Source of the DNA: Oscillospiraceae bacterium
GTDB lineage: Bacteria; Bacillota; Clostridia; Oscillospirales; Ruminococcaceae
Assembly (NCBI GenBank): GCA_009781425.1
Contig: WQYC01000002.1
Span: 62,001-126,000, forward strand
Length of the DNA stretch: 64,000 bases
Reading direction: 5' to 3'
This document shows, one piece after another, positions 59,772 to 64,000 of the stretch. The notes beneath the pieces were generated by a model. The model worked only from the letters and a program-made list of their open reading frames with translations. It did no database searches and was not told where the DNA came from. Each line of letters starts with the position of its first letter. The stretch's first letter is position 1. A program made the position numbers and the translations under genes.

Positions 59772-62700
59772 TTAATTTCTTATGAATTTGTTTTTAGTTT
59801 TCTTGCCCTTGGTCATTACCGTGCCGCCCAGCGCGAAGACTATTGCGCTTATGAAGCCGGCTGTAACGCCGCCTGTGTGCGGGTTGACGTCGCCGGGTTC
59901 TCCGGTTGAGTCGGGGTCGCTTTGAACGACGTTCGCTCTCAGCACAATGTCAAACGCGGGCATAATGAAGGACGCCGCCGATTCGTTTATGTCGCCGAAG
60001 CCGCCTGTGAGCGAGAGCCAGCCTGCCCAGTCAAAGCCGTTTGCGATTAACACAGAAATATCGACAGGGGTTCCTTCAAGGAATACGCCGTAGCCCTTAG
60101 CATCGCCTGTACCTTCGCCTGTGATGAGCGTAAGCGTGTAGTAGTTCAAGGTCGCGCTCGCCGACTTATCGTCTACGACTATCACCTTGCCAGTGTCTAC
60201 TCCGTCGTGTAATATCTTGTAATCACCGCTTGGCACGCCGTCTTTTACTTCATGCGTTTTTCCGTCAGCGTCGCGCAGGGTAATCTTAGGAACATCGGAA
60301 TCGTTCCACGGCTCGTTGTCTTTTGTGATGATTATTGTAACGGGGAACTTCGGTGCTTCGGGAGCAGGAGCGGGTGCAGGAGGCTCGGGTTGAGGCTGAG
60401 GGGTATTAGTGGTACTTCCGCCGCCGCCGCCACCGCCGCCGGTCGCTGTTGCTGTAAGCGTCAGCGCGTGAGCCGGCATGGTTATCGTGGTGTTGCGTGC
60501 AGTAACATTACCGAACGAGGTCGGGTTAGGGTCGGGAGTCCATCTGTTCCATGTGCGTCCGCTGTTTACTGCTACGGAAATATCAACCTGCGTACCTGCG
60601 AGGTAGAATCCGCTGCCGTCTGTTGTGTTAGTATTTGTTCCTGCGATGAGCGTCAGCGTGAAGTATTCGAGAGTTGTTGTACCTGTGATACTGCCGTCAG
60701 GTTCAACAGTAATTGTTTTGCCTGTGTCTTCGCCGTCAACAAAAATCTTGTAATCGCCTGCGGGTATGGAATCAAAGGTTACTTCATTTCCAGATACGTC
60801 ATCAATAGTATAAACAGTGCCGTCTTCACCTACGAGAGTAACGATTTTGCCGCTGTTATCCCAAGGTTCGCCGTCTTTATTGATGTCAATTACAACCTCG
60901 TAGCCTTGCGACGCAGATGCTGTAAGCGTCAGCGGGTAAGCGGGCATTGTAATTGTAGTGTTTTGCGTGTTCCTGTCGCCGAACGCGGGAACATCAGGTG
61001 TCCATTTGCCCCATGTATAATCGCTGCCTACCAATACAGAAATGTCAACCTCTGTACCTGCTAAGTAGATTCCGCCGCCATCTGGATTTGAAGTTCCCGG
61101 TTCAGCAACGAGCGTCAGCGTGTAGTAATTAAGTATCGCTGTTCCGCCGATAACGCCGCCTACATCTTTAACTTCAACAGTTTCCCCTGTATCTTCGCCG
61201 TCAACTAAAATCTTGTATATGCCTTCGGGTACTCCGTTGAATTTTACTACTTCATCATCAACAACAGGAGTATCAAATACTTTCGTTTCGTCTGTTGCAT
61301 CCTCGAGAGTAACGGTTTTACCGTTATCATCCCAAGCAGAGCCGTCTTTATTAATGATGATTTTAACTTCGCTTCCGTGCGCTTTTGCATTCATTACGAC
61401 AAACTCTGCAGGCATAGTAATCGTAACGGCTTTATTGGATTCGTTTGCGATTTGCGGTGAATCCCACTCATCAAATACGTGTAAAGCTTCTACATTTACA
61501 TTAATATTTACTTCAGTTCCTGCTAAATATCTGCCGACAGATTGTGCATCTGTGGGTGTTCCGACGATTCCCTCACCCGGAAGTAAAGTATTTTTAGGAG
61601 TTTGAACAGGGTCTTCCGTGCCTGACAGTGCGTTCAGTGTCAGTGTGAAGTACGGGATTACTACGTTATTTGCTCCTGCTTCTACAGTAAACTCAACGCC
61701 CATATCTTTGCCTTCAACAAAAACTTTGTATTTTGTTCCTGTTGCAATTGATGCGTTTGTAAATACATTGCCGTTTGTTGCGTCGGACGGAATGATGGGA
61801 GTACCGGGAACGCCGCCGACTATAGGCACGAGGGTTATCGGCAATTGAATTTCTCCATGATAATTTGTCCAAGGGTCGCCGTCAACCGTCGCCAAAACAG
61901 TCACCATGTTCGCGGTCGGGATTACTGCTGTTATTTTAGTTTTGTTATTTGTATAAGGTGCAGGGGCATCTTTGTCGTTGGTTTTTACGTTGTTGCCGGC
62001 AGTGGTGTAAATAATCTCACCGGAATCGTCAGCGGTAGGGTCAGGGTCTATTTGAACGGTGATTTTGCCGTCGGGTGCTGTTGCAGGCGGAGTCGCGTTA
62101 ACAGTGGCAGGTTTGCCTGTTATGCCCGTCTGACCGTTCGGAATCCCCGAAAGCTCATTTCCGTTGATTACGGGCAGAGGTACGATTGTTTCGTTTCCGA
62201 CTATGTCAGTAACCTTCAGCTGCCATGTGTACGCTGAGCCTGCCGGGATGTCGATGTTATCAAATCTAACGGGTCCCGACTTCGAGACTGCTGTTTGCTC
62301 CGGAGTAAGTGTGTATTGAGCAAAAGTGGTCGGCGAGCCGCCTGTCGGTGTAACTATTATTTCGTACTTTCCGACGCCGTGGTTGAGCTTATCTCCATCA
62401 ATGTCCTGTGTTGTGAAATTCATCTTCCTTGTTGAAAAATCAACAGTAATCTCGGGAATCTCGGGCGCGTTTAAATCCTCAACGATTTCAAAGGTCGTGC
62501 GTTGAATGTTGGTGGAGTAGTTATAGTTTCCGTCTCCGCTGTCGTCCTTAACCATCAGATAAACCGTGTATGTACCTGCGGGCCATAAGGTTCTGTTGTT
62601 TGTTATGTTGAGCAGAGGGAGAAGAGTTGCCATGCCGCCTTGGTTTTCCACGCCATAAGAACTCGTATAAGCAAACGATTTTTCGTTGCCTCCGTCGCTT

Positions 62701-64000
62701 AAATCAGATGTTTCAATTGTGTCCACTACACTTGCAGCTGCGCCGCTCCTTGTTATAATAGCTCCGCCGGGCTTTTCGATACGATAGAACCATTCTATGA
62801 TTTCATAAGGAGTATCGAGAGCAGATTCGCCGTCAGACGGCGTTGAATCGCGGTCATAGCCGTAAATGATATAGGAAGGGCTGCCGCCGCCTACACCGAT
62901 AAGGTCGCGCTGGACTTTATCAACGAATTCTTCGGGGGCTGCGAGGTCTCTAACTAACGTTAAGCTCGCTACGGGAGCGTCTAAGCCGATTCGGTGTCTC
63001 GGGAGTTGGCGTTCGGTTTCTTCTAATTTTCTAAGATACGAATCTACAATTTGCTCAGCGATTTGCTTTGCTAATGCATCAGTTTCCGCTTGGGTGGGGG
63101 GGGTAGGTGAAGGGGTGCGGCGAGTTAAATAATGGCTGTACGGGTGGTTCGCGCAGACTATGCTTTCGCACTCTAAAACCCATTTTGCTCCGTCCCAGTC
63201 ATAACAGCAAACAACATCATCATCGTCAGGACCGTCGACTTTCGGCATAGAGTCGCAAGTGCTTGGGCATTCGTGACCTGTGCCGGTACCGCAAATTTCG
63301 CCGACACCGCCGCAACGATTCGGGTTATTAGTGATATATTCTACTTCTGCGGCTTGCATATACGCCGCGGCGTTTCCGCCCTGGTCGTTGCTGAGGTCGC
63401 GGTTATTGCCGTCGTAGGTGAGGTCTACGAAGTATTTATCAGCGTTTTGAATGTAGGGCGCGTTAGAAACTACATCATAGATGTTGTCGGAGCGGTTGAG
63501 GAACTGCATTTTTAAGTTGGAATATGTAAACTGCGAAGCGCGGGTACAGCCGTGCAGGTTGTAACCTACATACGGTCCGAAGCCTGTAAACTCGGTGCGG
63601 TCTGCCAGTAAAATATTATGATTAAGAACCTCTGTCCAGTTTTCTGTGCCGTATGGTCTTTGCTTGACTATAATTTGACGCGGGTTAACAATTATGTCAA
63701 TTTCCATTTTTGATTGCCAAATATCGTTTGCCGCGCTATATCCGGTTACAGGCGCGGCGGTTTGAGTACCGGGATTATAAACACTGTCGTTGTTCCATTT
63801 ATTACTTACACGGAAGCCGTGCGTAGCATAACTGTTACCGGCGACTAACGCCGCTGTGTTGTTAGTACCGGAGGTTTGTATGCGGAATTCAGTCATTCCG
63901 GCAACATTTACAGGGGTAAACATACCGTTTGCACCGGTAATAGCACCGTTAGCGACTGTAGTCATGTAGTTATTATTAATTTTTGCTGAGGAATTGCTGG
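59772..64000 (-). CDS. Giant repeat-rich cell-wall-anchored surface protein, 5' end beyond window
   Basis: At least 1408 aa; the frame stays open past an internal ATG at 63965 to the window edge, so the N terminus is missing. Order (from that ATG): a lectin-like beta-sandwich (about 10-170, FTGFGPYVGYNLHGC), a Cys-rich stretch (about 215-275), Ig/PKD-like domains (about 330-600), then at least four InlB-B-like units (about 780-1345) each with DGEPWD, GKTVTL, GDYKI, VDGEDTGKT, YYTLTL, YLAGTEVDI and TTITMPA motifs, a Gly/Pro-rich linker (GGGGGGGG, PQPQPEPPAPAPAPEAP) and a sorting signal NPHTG (59871-59885), hydrophobic helix and basic tail. Sortase substrate of the NPxTG kind. Probable adhesin. 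Confidence 0.88.
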   Translation of the reverse strand, partial: SNSSAKINNNYMTTVANGAITGANGMFTPVNVAGMTEFRIQTSGTNNTAALVAGNSYATHGFRVSNKWNNDSVYNPGTQTAAPVTGYSAANDIWQSKMEIDIIVNPRQIIVKQRPYGTENWTEVLNHNILLADRTEFTGFGPYVGYNLHGCTRASQFTYSNLKMQFLNRSDNIYDVVSNAPYIQNADKYFVDLTYDGNNRDLSNDQGGNAAAYMQAAEVEYITNNPNRCGGVGEICGTGTGHECPSTCDSMPKVDGPDDDDVVCCYDWDGAKWVLECESIVCANHPYSHYLTRRTPSPTPPTQAETDALAKQIAEQIVDSYLRKLEETERQLPRHRIGLDAPVASLTLVRDLAAPEEFVDKVQRDLIGVGGGSPSYIIYGYDRDSTPSDGESALDTPYEIIEWFYRIEKPGGAIITRSGAAASVVDTIETSDLSDGGNEKSFAYTSSYGVENQGGMATLLPLLNITNNRTLWPAGTYTVYLMVKDDSGDGNYNYSTNIQRTTFEIVEDLNAPEIPEITVDFSTRKMNFTTQDIDGDKLNHGVGKYEIIVTPTGGSPTTFAQYTLTPEQTAVSKSGPVRFDNIDIPAGSAYTWQLKVTDIVGNETIVPLPVINGNELSGIPNGQTGITGKPATVNATPPATAPDGKITVQIDPDPTADDSGEIIYTTAGNNVKTNDKDAPAPYTNNKTKITAVIPTANMVTVLATVDGDPWTNYHGEIQLPITLVPIVGGVPGTPIIPSDATNGNVFTNASIATGTKYKVFVEGKDMGVEFTVEAGANNVVIPYFTLTLNALSGTEDPVQTPKNTLLPGEGIVGTPTDAQSVGRYLAGTEVNINVNVEALHVFDEWDSPQIANESNKAVTITMPAEFVVMNAKAHGSEVKIIINKDGSAWDDNGKTVTLEDATDETKVFDTPVVDDEVVKFNGVPEGIYKILVDGEDTGETVEVKDVGGVIGGTAILNYYTLTLVAEPGTSNPDGGGIYLAGTEVDISVLVGSDYTWGKWTPDVPAFGDRNTQNTTITMPAYPLTLTASASQGYEVVIDINKDGEPWDNSGKIVTLVGEDGTVYTIDDVSGNEVTFDSIPAGDYKIFVDGEDTGKTITVEPDGSITGTTTLEYFTLTLIAGTNTNTTDGSGFYLAGTQVDISVAVNSGRTWNRWTPDPNPTSFGNVTARNTTITMPAHALTLTATATGGGGGGGGSTTNTPQPQPEPPAPAPAPEAPKFPVTIIITKDNEPWNDSDVPKITLRDADGKTHEVKDGVPSGDYKILHDGVDTGKVIVVDDKSASATLNYYTLTLITGEGTGDAKGYGVFLEGTPVDISVLIANGFDWAGWLSLTGGFGDINESAASFIMPAFDIVLRANVVQSDPDSTGEPGDVNPHTGGVTAGFISAIVFALGGTVMTKGKKTKNKFIRN
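59930..61720 (-). repeat. Four tandem InlB-B-like coding repeats
   Basis: Units of about 470 bases can be followed by their TITMPA-type codons near 60475, 60945 and 61415, and a diverged copy near 59960. The middle two are most alike at DNA level. A Gly/Pro linker separates the last unit. Confidence 0.75.

Noticed and set aside
60252-61064. A 270-codon plus-strand frame in the surface-protein repeats
   Set aside because: Its Cys/Val/Arg-rich periodic sequence mirrors the repeats on the other strand, and no ribosome site or promoter precedes it.
1-64000. tRNA, rRNA, CRISPR, prophage or insertion-sequence genes
   Set aside because: Intergenic spaces are short and hold no cloverleaf, regularly spaced repeats, or transposase or integrase frames. 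The dispersed hairpins and direct repeats do not encode a transposase.

Overview
The window reads as a chromosomal segment of an anaerobic Firmicute of the class Clostridia, probably an uncultured gut, rumen or digester member of the Oscillospiraceae/Lachnospiraceae type. Support: Gram-positive style Shine-Dalgarno sites (AGGAGG) and housekeeping promoters with 17-nt spacers; clostridial-type single-chain PurL; a YtaF-like sporulation protein; an HPr-like protein with Ser but no His; five secreted proteins with a dockerin-like module; a sortase-type surface protein. Genes are tightly packed, many starts overlap the preceding stop (ATGA), and no gap exceeds about 230 bases. I saw no tRNA, rRNA, CRISPR, prophage or insertion sequence.

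Layout. 0-10.8 kb (minus strand): mtaB, a broken NUDIX gene, purL and a lipoprotein form one operon; then come CotH, a dockerin-transglutaminase and a DUF4358 lipoprotein with their own promoters. 10.9-14.4 kb: a Crh/HPr-like protein, a PIN toxin-antitoxin cassette framed by a duplicated terminator, an mscL-nagB-dockerin operon and an orphan MazF. 14.4-20.5 kb: a lipoprotein, a very large hybrid histidine kinase and an HD-GYP response regulator. 20.6-29.6 kb (plus strand): phoU, a glycosyltransferase, a dockerin protein, cardiolipin synthase, a GNAT acetyltransferase, a U32 C-terminal domain protein, an S41 peptidase, dUTPase, and then the cell-shape cluster mreB, metallophosphoesterase, mreC, mreD, PBP2, mgsA (to 33.7 kb). 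33.9-41.8 kb: hisS, a zinc/iron-chelating YkgJ-like protein, YtaF, several unknowns, a DHH phosphoesterase, an Ig/dockerin protein and a TIR-transmembrane-lipocalin protein. 42.0-46.4 kb: a MacB-like ABC exporter with a large CARDB-like partner. 46.5-52.1 kb: a DUF6273/dockerin protein, a patatin, an ECF sigma factor with an anti-sigma-like protein that carries a solute-binding-protein ectodomain, DUF2461 and a solitary flagellin. 52.3-59.2 kb: a Na/Pi cotransporter and, on the minus strand, a SiaABC phosphatase/kinase/substrate switch in one operon with a response regulator and a hybrid kinase. 59.8-64 kb: the 3' part of a giant repeat-rich surface protein with an NPHTG sorting motif.

How it fits together. 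The theme is envelope and signalling: cell-shape synthesis, lipid synthesis, secreted dockerin-tagged proteins, and at least four sensory systems (dCACHE kinase/HD-GYP, SiaABC, ECF/SBP-anti-sigma, TIR-lipocalin). The most novel candidates are the SBP-fused anti-sigma factor, the SiaABC operon in which SiaD is absent and a hybrid kinase is present, and the TIR-lipocalin protein. At DNA level there are two families of small dispersed hairpin elements with fixed ends and freely varying, compensated stems; several lie inside reading frames. All family assignments come from reading motifs by eye; no database search was run.
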